Shown: one piece after another, positions 40,858 to 52,070 of the stretch
Layout: every line of letters starts with the position of its first letter
Numbering within the stretch: position 1 is the stretch's first letter
Assembly: GCA_028554645.1 (NCBI GenBank)
Contig: JAQOOI010000079.1
Span: 1,984,001 to 2,048,000 of the forward strand
From: Omphalotus guepiniiformis
Lineage: Eukaryota; Basidiomycota; Agaricomycetes; Agaricales; Omphalotaceae
Length of the DNA stretch: 64,000 nucleotides
Direction of reading: 5' to 3'
Notes under the pieces: generated by a model
What the model saw: only the letters and a program-made list of their open reading frames with translations
Told to the model about the DNA's origin: nothing
Database searches by the model: none
Position numbers and translations under genes: made by a program

Positions 40858-42237
40858 ATGCCTGGGCTTCGTGTTCTCGCTGGACCGTCTCTAGACGCTC
40901 TCGTGCCAATTACAGACTATGTGAATACCAACAAACCATGCAAAATCTCCTCGAGGTTGTTCGAAGGTCAAGTTGTTGCAAACATCAAAGGATTTACAGA
41001 CTGCCACGGGAAGATACTCAATAGCGAGTATTTTGAGAGAGAGGATCGTCAAGGTATCACTTGGAGTATTCAGGTTCAGGGTGAGTGATTTAGCCAAGAA
41101 ATAATAAACGCGATGACTTACTCGACGCTTGTGCTAGGTCGATTCTTGCAACCATACTCTGCGGATGATATTCTGTTTGGGAACACTTTTGATCGACCAT
41201 TGCATTTACCTTGGGGTTCAGGTGCCGCTTTGAAGTTTATGAGGTAGTCTAAACCTTTAGTTCACCTGTTTCTATGCTCATTAATTTGAATATGTACATA
41301 GCTACGTTGACCCGACACTCGAGCACGATTTGACGTCTCGTGCTAAACCTTGGGCATTGTCCCCGCTCATCTCGACTATGCCACACTTTGCACACGCGCA
41401 GCTAATACCTCCACGCGCTGTCTCTCGCTCATCTTCCGACTCTTCTTCTTCTTCGGAATCGTCTTTGTCGCACAGTCCTACCTCTCTCAGCGCACCACCT
41501 TCTTTTCCTCCTCGCCGATCTCTAAAGGACGACACAACCCAATTATACCGCGCTCAGCGAGTAATACCCAGTCCGACAAACCCAGCATCGGCCTCGCCAC
41601 CCTCATCAGCGTCCTCTTCTTCGTCGTCAATTTCTGGGCATTCCTCCTTCTCCGGTAGCAGCAGCGGCGGGAGTCGTGGGTCGAGCAAGTCCCATAAGTT
41701 CAAAAACGCGCTCACAGGTCCTTCAAAAATAAAGCATATTCACAGTGCGCGCGCTGCGGATGCGGAAGGACAGCCGTTCAGCTTCCAGAACGCGAATCAG
41801 CGGAGGTCGTTCTTCAGTGTGGCTGAGAATCGGCAGGCGGTACAGTTTGGTCCGAAGGTGAGTACTGCTGTAAATAACAGTTTTGTTTCTTCCATTCTTC
41901 GAACTATCTTTACTCATTGCATGCCATCTGTACTTTGCTCACTTTGTGTGATGCCCGTGTCGTTTATTTCCAATTTGGTTTCTAGGATGTGATCACGATG
42001 GACTTTTGCTATGGCTTCCTTGAGTTCAGTCCCACGCTGTCACTTCGCCTTCCAGGTGGGATATCGTTCGACCTTATGCGGTACTGGGATGGGCAGCCGG
42101 TGAGGTTTGTCTGTTGTGAGCGGAAACGTTCCATTGGGAGCAGTGGTAGTGGGAGTGAGGGTGAGGATGCGGGTGAGCCGTGGGGTAGAGTATTCTGGTG
42201 TGTGGCGATCGAGATGTGTGATGAGACGAAGAATTAA
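40858..42237 (+). CDS. DUF1769 / DUC1 family protein
   Basis: This is a 378-residue protein of the conserved fungal DUF1769 family (also called DUC1, a cortex-associated domain). Four exons are 40858-41080, 41138-41243, 41302-41857 and 41986-42237. The family core is clear: MPGLRVLAGPSLDALVPITD, then LFEGQVVANIKGF, ITWSIQVQGRFLQPYSADDI, LFGNTFDRPLHLPWGSGAAL, DPTLEHDLTSRAKPWALSP, and the C-terminal DVITMDFCYGFLEFSPTLSL ... MRYWDGQPVRFVCCER. A Ser-rich, probably disordered insert of about 110 residues sits in exon 3. It is predicted to be soluble. The molecular role is unknown; cortical or lipid-associated localisation is an inference from the family name. Confidence 0.9.
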
Positions 42238-42530
42238 TGAGTGGTCTTACGAGAATGCCCTGGAGAGACTTTTTATCCGAAAGTAGACGGTTATGTTTTG
42301 TACGTGTATTGGAAATGTACTAGTTATAGACTTCTGTAGGATCACGATAATACATGATTACTAAAATCTGGGGATGCTAGGAGGATTTGAGTATCACCTC
42401 ACTTGACATAGTAAGTGGTGTTTGAATTTATGAATTCTGTCGCTTCTGCTAAATCATGATTGTGTTTCTCTTGTATCACTGGACTGTATGCCTCGTGACC
42501 ACATTCCGTGCAGGTGGCGCTCATCCATTC

Positions 42531-43825
42531 ATGTCTTTGTTCACTACGACAGTAGCAGGTGGTATCACCTTCGCGTATCGGGATACAGGTCCGCCCAATG
42601 TTTCGACAGCGAGCGTGAGCGGGGGACAATCTTATAACACGCTCGTGATGGTACACGGACATACATGTCATAGCGGTATGCACGTCCTTCATTGACCTTG
42701 AAATTCACAAAGACTGAGAAATCAACCCACAACAAGGTGTATTTACCAAACTAAACGGTTTCGCAACCCAACAACATACAAACCTCCGAATAATATCAAT
42801 CAATCGCCGATCGTACCCAGGTTCAACACCCTACACAGACGAAGAACTCCGGATACTGACTAGCGGTACGTTCGATGAACGGTCGGGGATGTTTGATAGG
42901 GAAGGAGAGTATCTCGCGATGTTCGTTAATAATATCATCAACGAGCACGGGCTGCAGGAGATAATAGTCGTAGGATGGTCGCTTGGGGCTGCGTATCTGA
43001 ACATGCTTGTCGATGCGATGAAACAGTCAAGCAGGTTGGATGAGATGTGTAAAGAGAGGTTGAGGAAATGTGTTCGTGGGTTTGTGTATCTCGGTACGCC
43101 ATCTATATAGTATCTTTTAGTTCAGAAACTCACGCTCAAGGTGATACCGCAGACGCACCGTCCAACGCCCTCGGAGTATCCCTACCAAACGACATCACAC
43201 TCCCAATCCACGACCCGACGCTCCCTCCCACCGAAAGACGGTCCTCATACGGAAAACTCTTATCGTCGTACTTCCCCCACCCAGACCTCTCAAATCGGGA
43301 TGTCAAGAAACTCATCCTCACCACCGAAAGTATCCCAAACACCCCCAAACCACCGACATTTACTTCCACATCTCCCGAAGAATTTTCAAAAATATCCGAT
43401 TCTACAGCAGGTTCACGAGGCGATAACAATTTCAACGAGCTTTATCTCGGTCCTATACTGCTCCACCGGATGAAGAGGGCGCTCTTAGACCCTGAGGTAA
43501 GAGAGATGTGGGTCAATGCGAGATTTTGGTGGGTGTATGGTGAGGAGAGTGCGTGGAATGTTATTTGGAGTGCTTGGTGCGTGGAAGATATGATTCATGG
43601 TGTGACGAGTGATAGAGTGGGGGTCGAGTTCAAATCTGTGAAAGGAGTTAATCACTTTGTGAGTGTTGTTTAAGTTCATGGCCATCCGAGTCTATGATAT
43701 TGTTGTGTTGCTCACTCGGAATCGTGGTCGGATGTGCGTGCGTATATTAGATGGTTTATGATAGTCCTGGCATATTTCTTGAGGTTATTACATCCTGTAT
43801 GACGGAAGAGGGTTTGCTTCAGTGA
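42531..43825 (+). CDS. Alpha/beta hydrolase C
   Basis: This is a third paralogue of the hydrolases at 28354 and 30086, on the opposite strand. Four exons (42531-42675, 42737-43093, 43141-43658, 43751-43825) sum to 1095 bases, or 364 residues, with all phases consistent. The oxyanion segment is MVHGHTCHSG. The conserved SINRRSYPGSTPYTDEELRI follows, then the nucleophile elbow GWSLG with Ser at about 130 and the late KGVNHF with the probable catalytic His. The C-terminal exon encodes MVYDSPGIFLEVITSCMTEE, matching the last exons of A and B. The middle (about 175-230) differs most between paralogues and probably shapes the substrate pocket. No signal peptide is seen. The natural substrate is unknown. 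Confidence 0.85.
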
Positions 43826-44150
43826 AGGATATTCGGAATGTACTTCTTAGGCGCTCCATAATATGTAAAGGTCGTCAATAAAAGCGCGCGAGAAGCTGTC
43901 CTTAATCTGGATAGCCTAGAACTGCCTGCCATTGAAATCAGATACCGCAAGCTGCCGAGAAGCTGTTGGGGGTCTGGCAACTGCGTTGAACCATCTCCTT
44001 TCTTCCTTTCTCTCACTCACCTCAGTAACATTCAGCAGTAAGTCCCTTTCCTGCTGCAGATAGTGCTATGCACAAATGATTTGACTAATGGAATATACCA
44101 TTCATACTTAGAAGAGACTTCTACAAGCTTTCAAAGACACATTTAGTGAC
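43826..44150 (+). other. Upstream region of the NACHT-ankyrin gene
   Basis: This stretch is about 325 bases long. CpG frequency falls sharply from about 44040 onward. No TATA box or gene is seen. Confidence 0.45.
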
Positions 44151-46868
44151 ATGGAAACCTTGGACAGTGCACCCAGTGGAGCTAGGTGTGTAATCATGTC
44201 ATGTCTTAGTTATTGAGCAATATACTCATCCCTTCCCTGTATCTAGAGTGGAATCATTCAGCAATAGCTCTAATTTCACAATCAGCAACAGTCAGATCTT
44301 CACTGCTGGTCATGATCTCTACATGACAGTCAATTGTATGTTTACTACTGATATTATGCAGATATATAGTAACAATAATTATCTAGCTACTGATGCGAAG
44401 TTTGAGATTTTGCAATGGCTCAAGGCACCAAACCCAGCTACCAATTTCAGTGCTGCTAGAGATGCTATACACCCAGGAACTGGTGATTGGCTTCTTGATA
44501 ATGCAAAGTTTGTCAATTGGAAGCAAAACAAGGGTTTGCTATGGCTGCAAGGAAAAGGTAACTTGTTCTACAACTATGTTATACACCTACTAATGTACTT
44601 GAAGCTGGCTCTGGAAAAACATTCATAAGGTAAAACCATATCTATAGATGTGATATTCTAATTTGCTAAGTTATACATATAGCACCCATATCATTGATGT
44701 GCTTGACAAAGAGTATTCACCCAAGCAGCCATCCATGCTGCTTTTCCATTACTTTGATTCACGTGCTGAATTGAAGCAAACCTACCAGGGTTTTCTGCTG
44801 TCCTTGGTGGCTCAAGTAGTGATGTGCATGCACACAGTTCCTTCTGAGCTAGAAAGTATGCACAGAAAGGAAAAAGGGAGTGTGATTCAAGATCTTTCTA
44901 TTTCAGACCTTGAAGCTCTTCTTCCTGTCCTGCTCAGAGCAAGGCCTAACAGTGTTCCCATATACATTGTTCTAGATGCCTTGGATAAATGCAAAGAGGC
45001 AGATCAACCTAAAGTGTTTGCATTCACTCAGAAATTGCTTGAACTAAGCAATATGCATATTTTTATCACTAGTTGTCATTTAGCTCCTTGCCAAGAACTG
45101 GTCACTGTTCTTGATCTTAAGGCAGATATTGTTAATCCAGATATTAGCAGTTATCTTGATTATGCTATCAAGGAGCTCCCAGTAGTAAGGAACAATCAAA
45201 AGCTCATTGAAAGAATCACAGAGTGCTTGATGAATGGAGCAGATGGACAGTAAGTTATCTTCTTGATTTTGATGTAACTGTTAAGATTTATTATTTATAC
45301 AATTTTGCTGGATTGACTGTCAACTGTCTACACTTAGAGAATGTGGAACACAGAAAGCAGTAAACAAGATGTTGAGAACTCTTCCAGATACATTGGAACA
45401 GACATATACCATTGAACTCAACAAAATCCAGAATGTTCATCAGGATGATGCCAAGCTTCTGCTTCAATGGTTAACATTCTCATTGACACCATTGTCTGTT
45501 AAGCAATGCCAAGAAATCTTGGCAGTTGACTTAGAAGAACAAGAGTTCAATCCGGGAGACCGGGAGCATGAACTTGAACACAAGCTTCACAAAATTGTTG
45601 GCTCTGTGCTGGTCACTGTATCAGTGACACAAATAGTACAGCTTGCTCATCACTCTGTGAAAGAGTTTCTGAGCTGCAATTACATGGTGAAACCCCCAGA
45701 TTTTTTTCAGCTCAATGATCAGTTGGGCCATCAGACCATTACTAGAACATGCATCATATATCTCCTGCACTATTGTAATGAAAGACAAGAATCATCACAA
45801 AAACATGAGCTATGGCTTGATATCTTCCACTTGGTGGAATATGCAGCAGGAAATTGGCATGTTCATGGAAGAATATTGAAGCAGATAGAGGATAAAATGC
45901 TGGCACAGAGCATTAGTCTGATGCAGAACCCATTGTCCTGGCATTGGCTAAGAATCAATCGGCCAGATCAACCACAGTACCATATAAAGTTGAAACAAAA
46001 GAATGTGCAAACAGCTTTATACTATGCAGCCAGTAGTGGTTTACACCATGCAGTTCAAAAGTTGTTGATTGATGGAATAGATGTAAATGCTCAGGGTGGT
46101 AGATATGGAAATGCTCTGCAAGCAGCTGTTTTGAGAAGATTTGATTTAGTGGTGCAGCTTCTGCTGGCAGCAGGTGCAGATGTGAATGCTCAGGGTGGTT
46201 ATTATGGAAATGCCCTGCAAGCAGCTGCTTCAAGTAGTACTGATTCAGTGGTGCAGCTTCTTCTGGCAGCAGGCGCAGATGTGAATGCTCAGGGTGGTTA
46301 TTATGGAAATGCCCTGCAAGCAGCTGCTTGGAGAGGATCTGATTCAGTGGTGCAGCTTCTGCTGGAAGCAGGTGCAGATGTGGATGCTCAGGATGGTTAT
46401 TATGGAAATGCCCTGCAAGCAGCTGCTTCAAGTGGTACTAATTCAGTGGTCCAGCTCCTGCTGGGAGCAGGTGCAAATGTGAATGCCCAGAGTGGTCATT
46501 ATGGAAATGCCCTGCAAGCAGCTGCTTTGAAAGGATCTGATTCAGTGGTGCAGCTTCTGCTAGAAGCAGGTGCAAATGTAAATGCTCAGAGTGGTCATTA
46601 TGGAAATGCCCTGCAAGCAGCTGCTTCAAGTGGTACTGATTCAGTGGTGCAGCTTCTTCTGGCAGCAGGTGCAGATGTGAATGCTCAGGGTGGTTTTTAT
46701 GGAAATAGTTTGCAAGCAGCTGCTGAATGTGGATCTGATTCAGTGGTGCAGATTTTGCTGGGAGCAGGTGCAAATAGAGTATTTCAGCAACACACTGTTG
46801 AGCTTGAGCGCGGTCCGAGCTTCAGATTGTATAAAAACACTCAATATGATGAGATTGGAGATGTGTGA
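44151..46868 (+). CDS. NACHT-ankyrin (NLR-like) protein
   Basis: This is a fungal NLR-like STAND NTPase of the type linked to non-self recognition and regulated cell death. Five exons (44151-44185, 44247-44557, 44605-44629, 44683-45249, 45338-46868) give 822 residues. The N terminus is short, with only about 60 residues (SNFTISNSQIFTAGHDLY) before the linker, and no recognisable effector domain. The P-loop GKAGSGKT (114-121) is split by an intron. Walker B reads VLDALDKC (about 220-226), where LDALDEC is usual. A winged-helix-like segment follows (TLEQTYTIELNKI, LAHHSVKEFL). Seven near-identical 33-residue ankyrin repeats fill 569-799, and a 23-residue tail ends the protein. The segment normally carrying FRW...L between the NTPase and the next helices is missing around the last intron. 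It may be a genuine variant or a gene-model gap. Confidence 0.82.
46104..46796 (+). repeat. Seven tandem 99-base ankyrin-coding repeats
   Basis: Repeat starts (tatggaaat) are at 46104, 46203, 46302, 46401, 46500, 46599 and 46698, exactly 99 bases apart. Each encodes YGNALQAA-x6-VVQLLLxAG plus AxVxAQxGx. Units are nearly identical except at the residues just after LQAA (VLRRFD, ASSSTD, AWRGSD, ASSGTN, ALKGSD, ASSGTD, AECGSD), the A/E/G after LLL and the last residues. The array is prone to unequal recombination. Confidence 0.92.
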
Positions 46869-47597
46869 CATGGGAATTGAGGACTAGAGTGAGCCCCAGC
46901 TGCTAGTCAACACATGAGGGCACACTGTACCAATGGCCTGAGAATAGTGTATGCTACAGTACATGATATGGTGCTTAGCTGCTGTGATCAATGGGTTCAT
47001 CTGGTGAGATACTGGACTTGCCTCTCACCATCTATATGGTTGAGTTGGTCAGACCCACCTTAATAGGTCCAGATACTCCCAGGGTGTTGCCTGATTGTAA
47101 TCCAGGGGATTGTGGGGGAATTATGAGTGACAATCTATATGACCATCTGGTGATCTGATGATCTGGATGACTTGCGAGCTATAGGTGTTGTTGATGGGTG
47201 ATACTCTATCTGGAGATGTGCCAGTGTGTGGATGAACATCTGTAAACTAAGGGAACTTGGTACTCAGTTGGGATTCTTCAAGGAGGGACTTAGTCTCAGA
47301 TTCTGAAGATGGTCATGAGAGCTAGATCTGGCAAGCTCATGAGCTGACCAGCTGGTGATCTGGAAGACTGTCTGGAGTTCAAGTTGGCAGGAATTTCTCA
47401 GACTATGATCTGATGAGCTGGTGATCTGTCTACCTATGGGGACTTTGCAGAACACAGTTACTACGTGCACTAGGAGTAATCCTGCATGATGGATAAGGGT
47501 ATACCTTGGTCCTAGATGATGTGACGATACTCTGGAGCCAGATAGGTGCCAGATAATGATCTGTACCTTGGCCCAAGTTCTAGGCTGATAAGCTGGA
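46869..47597. other. CpG-poor non-coding stretch with scattered ctggtgatctg motifs
   Basis: This is downstream of the NACHT-ankyrin gene. Words such as ctggtgatctg and gatctgatgatctgg recur irregularly at 47140-47420, without a fixed period. No open frame of note is present. It could be old repeat sequence. Confidence 0.4.
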
Positions 47598-48049
47598 TGT
47601 TACGAACGTTTTCTTTTTCATCTTATCTCATTGTTTGTACATATAGACACTTTTATTATCAGTAGATAACATCGTAAGTTATAGATCTAGGGTTATATTA
47701 AATACACACATATGTAGCATGATGATCGAGATCAAGCATGTAGACCTCAAGGTGATCACGATCATTAATGAAGTACTTGAGGCAATCGACCTCATGGTAG
47801 ACACACGGTGGATTAGTCAAGGGTTATAGCCCAGGGTTTAGGGTTTTATTTACGTATATAATAAGTCCGCTTAGGTAGATATTTCTTTAGCTTCGATCTT
47901 GTCAATAACTCCTCGAGTTTAGACTTGTACTTAGCATAATTCCTTGTATCATCTCTCTTCTCAATTCCACTTTCTGCTTTTCTCTTACTCGTGTGAAACT
48001 AAGATCATTGTGTTTGGTTATTTGAGTTTGATAACTCGAGTCGCTGACA
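47598..48049 (+). mobile_element. Solo LTR of the chromovirus family
   Basis: It begins tgttacgaac and ends cgctgaca and is almost identical to the four LTRs at 51086, 53569, 58965 and 62331. It is flanked by a 5-base duplication, ctgga (47593-47597 and 48050-48054), so it is a true solo LTR left by recombination between two LTRs of a complete insertion. Confidence 0.95.
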
Positions 48050-48054
48050 CTGGA

Positions 48055-50894
48055 GCTCTGGTGTCTTGGTTACTGATGAAAATGTGATGCCAATGGGCTT
48101 TCTAGGCCGTTTGAGACGAGGTAGCACACTTTATCCAAGTCTCTAGACCAGGGGAGACCCTATATTTGGAAATAGACTCTGCCCAGGGTTATTGCAAATT
48201 GGTGAATTTGTCATATGACACCATGATCTCACCATATCACGCAATCCTGAGGCTGTGTCGACCACACAATGTGCAGCTCATGAGATTTGCAAAACTCAAA
48301 CTAGATTTACTGTCTCTGATATACCCAATATGGCTTGATATGGACAATCTCTTGCTGTTTATAGAATCCACCCCACTCAATTTCGTTTATTCTGTCTTAT
48401 TTTCTTTTTCTCTATTAATGCGGCAAATTCATCCAATCTCCCGAGTCTCGCTTAATTCCGCCGTGACTTGACCCAGAATTTTTTCAGCTCCACAGACTTC
48501 GACAAGGCTCCACTCCTCCATTCTCTCATCATCAACAATCTGCTTTGCCCTCTTGCTTTAGTTCTAGTAACGTCTGTGTTTTTTGGTGTATTTCCCGGAC
48601 CTATCTTTGCTTGGGCTGTTCTTGTGTGGCCTACAATCTTTACATTATCAACATGGTGTGTTGTCTCTTCTGAGATGGTTGTAAATTTTCCGTTCATTAA
48701 TATGGCCATAGATTCATTCCAGAAGCTTAAGAAGGCCAGCCCTGATTATTTTTTAATAAATCACCCCACTGTTACGCTGGCATGACTTCATATGTATGTG
48801 AATTGGATGCTGGGATAGTATAAAATGTCAAGCTTGTGTTTTCAACTGTACCATTGCTTTGAAATGTCTACCGATAGTGCTGAACAGCATAACACAGGTA
48901 CGAGGGACCACTCAGCCTCTCCATACATGTCTTTTTCCCTTCATGATGAGCTGAAGGATTTATGTTTTGAAATTAACCTCCAATCTCTCGATATTCTGAC
49001 AGACATGTACAATATGAAGGAGGCTCAGGACCACCTAATTGCCTCGACGGTGCCCCTTCGTCGAACGTATGCTTACCACGATATTGAAAATGAAACTCCT
49101 CAGTTACCTCCTATCCGGAATCTTTTGGAACTACCTCCTCCAAGTCTCCAGGAACGAGGACTGCCTTCTGGTCGAATTCCTGCTTTTTGACTGCCTGGGT
49201 TCAATTCTGATACTCCCATGTTCCCGCCATCTCAGTCTGTGCAAACAGCATTGCTCAGAGATGTCACGAACGGTTTTTCTACAGTTTCTGACAAAATCAG
49301 ACACTGTATTGGCAAAAGCGGTCATGCTGGTGCTAACAAGCATGAGGAGGCGGTTGGTATGACTCGGTATCAGGGTCAAGAGCTTTGGGATATTGCTCAA
49401 GCCACTGCTGATATCAATCCGTTAATAGCAGCGAAATGAGCACTCTAAGACGTAGGAACTTGTCTAAACTCAAAGGTTGCCTTGTAAAAGCGAGTGTAGT
49501 CTGGCATTGGCAAAGATTCCGCACGCAGAAAACTGACTAAAGTCGAGCTAGACTGTTGGAAAGACTAACTGAACTGAAAGATCACCGTCTAGACCCTTCG
49601 ACGAGTACCAGAAACAGCAAAAACAGACAGACACAGACAGACAGACACAGACAGACAGACACAGACAGACAGACAGACAGACAGTTCAAACACAACAGAT
49701 GTTCAGATATTTAGCACTCTATTAAAGCACTGCAATTCCTAATAGTCTGCCTCTACCAGCTCGAAGAACCGGGGCCTGACGTTCACAATCAAGAGGCCTT
49801 CTGCGATTTAACGCTCTAGAAGATACGTAAAGTTCTCCAATTTGGCGGGCAGTCGTAACCTGGGGTGCTCGACCCTATACATGACAGTATATGTACTCTA
49901 CTGCTTGTAAGTATTTCATAAATAGATGGAAAACTGAGTGGAGTAATTAAAAGGAACAGAGGGATGACATCGAGTATAAAATGGATATAAACAGAAACAA
50001 TATGACTGAGTTGGGTAAGTAGGCACGTCTAGAGAGTAATTATGTGCAGTTCTTGGGTATATATGCGTAAGTATTATGTTTTAGTGATGTTTTTGGTACA
50101 TCTAGACCCTTCTTATCATGCGCTCGAGCCATTCTAAACGAACTACTCCTATGCATTTCGTTATTATTCATCTTCGTAACTGTTTTACAGTGTACTTATA
50201 GGGGCGCCGAGGGCAGTTTCTAGTCATTTATCCCGTCGGGCTTCCGTATTCTCTCCTATTTCGACACCTAGACCCCATAGCACCTCGTAGATATACCAAT
50301 ATCCAGCGCTCGAAGGCCAATTCTCTCATTACTTTACTAATAAGTTATTATACAGTCATCGAGACCGATCATTTTCATAGCTTTGACCATCTAGTATCTC
50401 GGAACGGAATCGTCGATCATATATTTCCGATCATAAAGTGTTATCTCCAGTATATCATCAATCTGCAGGTTCTAGGAGGTTGGCTAAGTTCGAACAAACC
50501 ATTTTGATGGCTCGGCGATACCTCTAGCTTTGTCCTTTCAACGTTATTTAGGCTCATGAGGCTATTACGCCCGTGTGTGTGTAGTTTCTTCCTAAGTCCC
50601 GTGGATTACACAGATACTTGAATAGCGACTCCCAGACGAAGGGCTCTTTGCCAGGCAGGGTGGGTCTGACCATACTGTACAGTCTCGCAGCAGGTAGTTA
50701 CTTCGCCGAAGGTCTAGAGGCATATCAGCCATAAGGTCTTGATGCATACTCGTACATCGTAGTCCTTTCACTTTGAGCCTTTAACTATTCGTGTTCTATG
50801 CTTTAGCTAGCACTATGGAACATAGTCTAGCCCTTTATTCCCATCATATTCACAGTAGAAATCGTTTAATTTCAGGTATTTCAGGTGTGTATGC
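48055..50894. other. Gene-poor, probably degenerate repeat region
   Basis: No family is recognised. Plus-strand frames at 48468-48785 (hydrophobic, Phe/Val-rich), 48829-49190 and 49218-49439 are open for 73-121 codons but lack recognisable motifs or consistent splicing. They may be remnants of a gene or transposase. The rest holds a microsatellite at 49624 and nothing else I can support. Confidence 0.35.
49624..49684 (+). repeat. CAGA-type microsatellite
   Basis: Tandem acag/acagac units run for about 60 bases: a simple repeat alternating (cagaca) and (cagacaga) blocks. Confidence 0.9.
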
Positions 50895-51085
50895 GTTTTC
50901 AGCGCAACACCGGGACGTTATGCGCGCGCGCCTCTTTGCCTAATTCGGGCTCAGGGGTTTCCAACGACTCATCCGTCATGTTTATGGGTTTATACAAGTG
51001 TCCATTAAAGTTCTTAGGACGCTCTAGCACCACTTCGAGGTGTCTAGACATCTTTCCAGCATTATCTTCCTCCGGAGCTTTGCTG
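50895..51085 (-). pseudogene. Downstream fragment of the older retroelement split by copy 1
   Basis: On the minus strand this is an open frame ending in TGA at 50895-50897. When one copy of the tgctg duplication is removed, the frame continues without a stop from the minus-strand ORF just right of 62781 (KKLPSPVPS then KAPEEDNAGKMSRH). It is therefore part of the same older element that carries the gag at 62851-64000. The encoded domain is not recognised. Confidence 0.55.
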
Positions 51086-51342
51086 TGTTACGAACGTTTT
51101 CTTTTTCATCTTATCTCATTGTTTGTACATATAGACACTTTTATTATCAGTAGATAACATCGTAAGTTATAGATCTAGGGTTATATTAAATACACACATA
51201 TGTAGCATGATGATCGAGATCAAGCATGTAGACCTCAAGGCGATCACGATCATTAATGAAGTACTTGAGGCGATCGAACTCATGGTAGACACACAGTGGA
51301 TTAGTCAAGGGTTATAGCCCAGGGTTTAGGGTTTTATTTACA

Positions 51343-51352
51343 TATATAATAA
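51343..51352 (+). promoter_or_regulatory. LTR TATA box
   Basis: tatataataa, 33 bases upstream of the tagcttcgatctt word at 51376-51388. That spacing would place transcript initiation at or next to that word. Confidence 0.55.
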
Positions 51353-51375
51353 GTCCGCTTAGGTAGATATTTCTT

Positions 51376-51388
51376 TAGCTTCGATCTT
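51376..51388 (+). promoter_or_regulatory. Predicted 5' end of the element RNA, complementary to the primer site
   Basis: tagcttcgatctt is the perfect 13-base reverse complement of aagatcgaagcta at 51538-51550. It lies about 33 bases downstream of the LTR TATA box, where transcription should start. Confidence 0.65.
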
Positions 51389-51537
51389 GTCAATAACTTC
51401 TCGAGTTTAGACTTGTACTTAGCATACTTCCTTGTATCGTCTCTTTTCTCAATTCCACTTTCTGCTTTTCTCTTACTCGTGTGAAACTAAGATCATTGTG
51501 TTTGGTTATTTGAGTTTATAACTCGAGTCGCTGACAT

Positions 51538-51550
51538 AAGATCGAAGCTA
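51538..51550 (+). other. Self-primer binding site of chromovirus copy 1
   Basis: aagatcgaagcta starts one base after the LTR end (51536), at the position of a retroviral primer-binding site. It is complementary to the predicted first bases of the element's own RNA, as in Tf1/sushi-type self-priming elements, rather than to an obvious tRNA 3' end. Confidence 0.7.
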
Positions 51551-52070
51551 CACAACTCACCCGACCAACACAATTCAAATCGCCTTCTTGTTGCTATTTC
51601 AGTAGCAAGTAAGTTTCTCTTGACCCTTCACACGCTTACTTCATTTTCTCCCTTTGATATTCGGGTTTCCGTCTGAATTAGGAATCTGTGCTCCATTAGA
51701 GTAATTGCGCCTATAGTACAAACGAGTAACGTTGAGTCCGACTCGGTACTGGCAGCAGAAAGCATCGTCTGATAACCAACCTTCGGGGAGGGGACTTTGC
51801 GCTTGGGGAACGAGGTGCACTCCTAGAAAGGCACGCCCAGGTTTACTCAGCAAGCAAGCACAGATTAGGAACTCGTCTATTAGAGGCAGAAAAGGTCCCG
51901 AAATCTCTTCATGAGGTTACTGACGGACTGAAGTAAACTCTACCATTACGGAATCTTGGGGGAACTTTAGCAGTCTCTTCGAAGAAACCACCATCCCATC
52001 ACCCATCACACCTTCCTACAAATCTCTTGCATCATCTCCTTATTCTACCCGACCTTCTACTCCTACCAGA

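Larger units (their letters stand above)
44040..47597. other. CpG-depleted island
   Basis: By eye there are only about ten CG dinucleotides in the 2.7 kb of 44151-46868 and very few more to 47597, while TG and CA are abundant. Neighbouring host genes are rich in CG. The right edge coincides with the solo LTR. This pattern is what long-term cytosine methylation and deamination, or a RIP-like process, would leave. It could also reflect a foreign origin. Confidence 0.65.
51086..51536 (+). repeat. 5' LTR of chromovirus copy 1
   Basis: 451 bases, TG...CA termini. It contains a TATA box at 51343 and the predicted transcript start region at 51376. Confidence 0.95.

Noticed and set aside
44338..44371. 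A GT...AG intron early in the NACHT-ankyrin gene
   Set aside because: It is 34 bases long and removing it would break the frame, while reading through keeps it.
47137..47420. ctggtgatctg motif series as a tandem repeat
   Set aside because: Spacing is irregular and copies are short, so no repeat unit can be defined.
51320..51340. Telomere-like agggtttagggttt inside the LTRs
   Set aside because: Only about two units, located at a constant internal LTR position in all five copies; not a telomeric tract.
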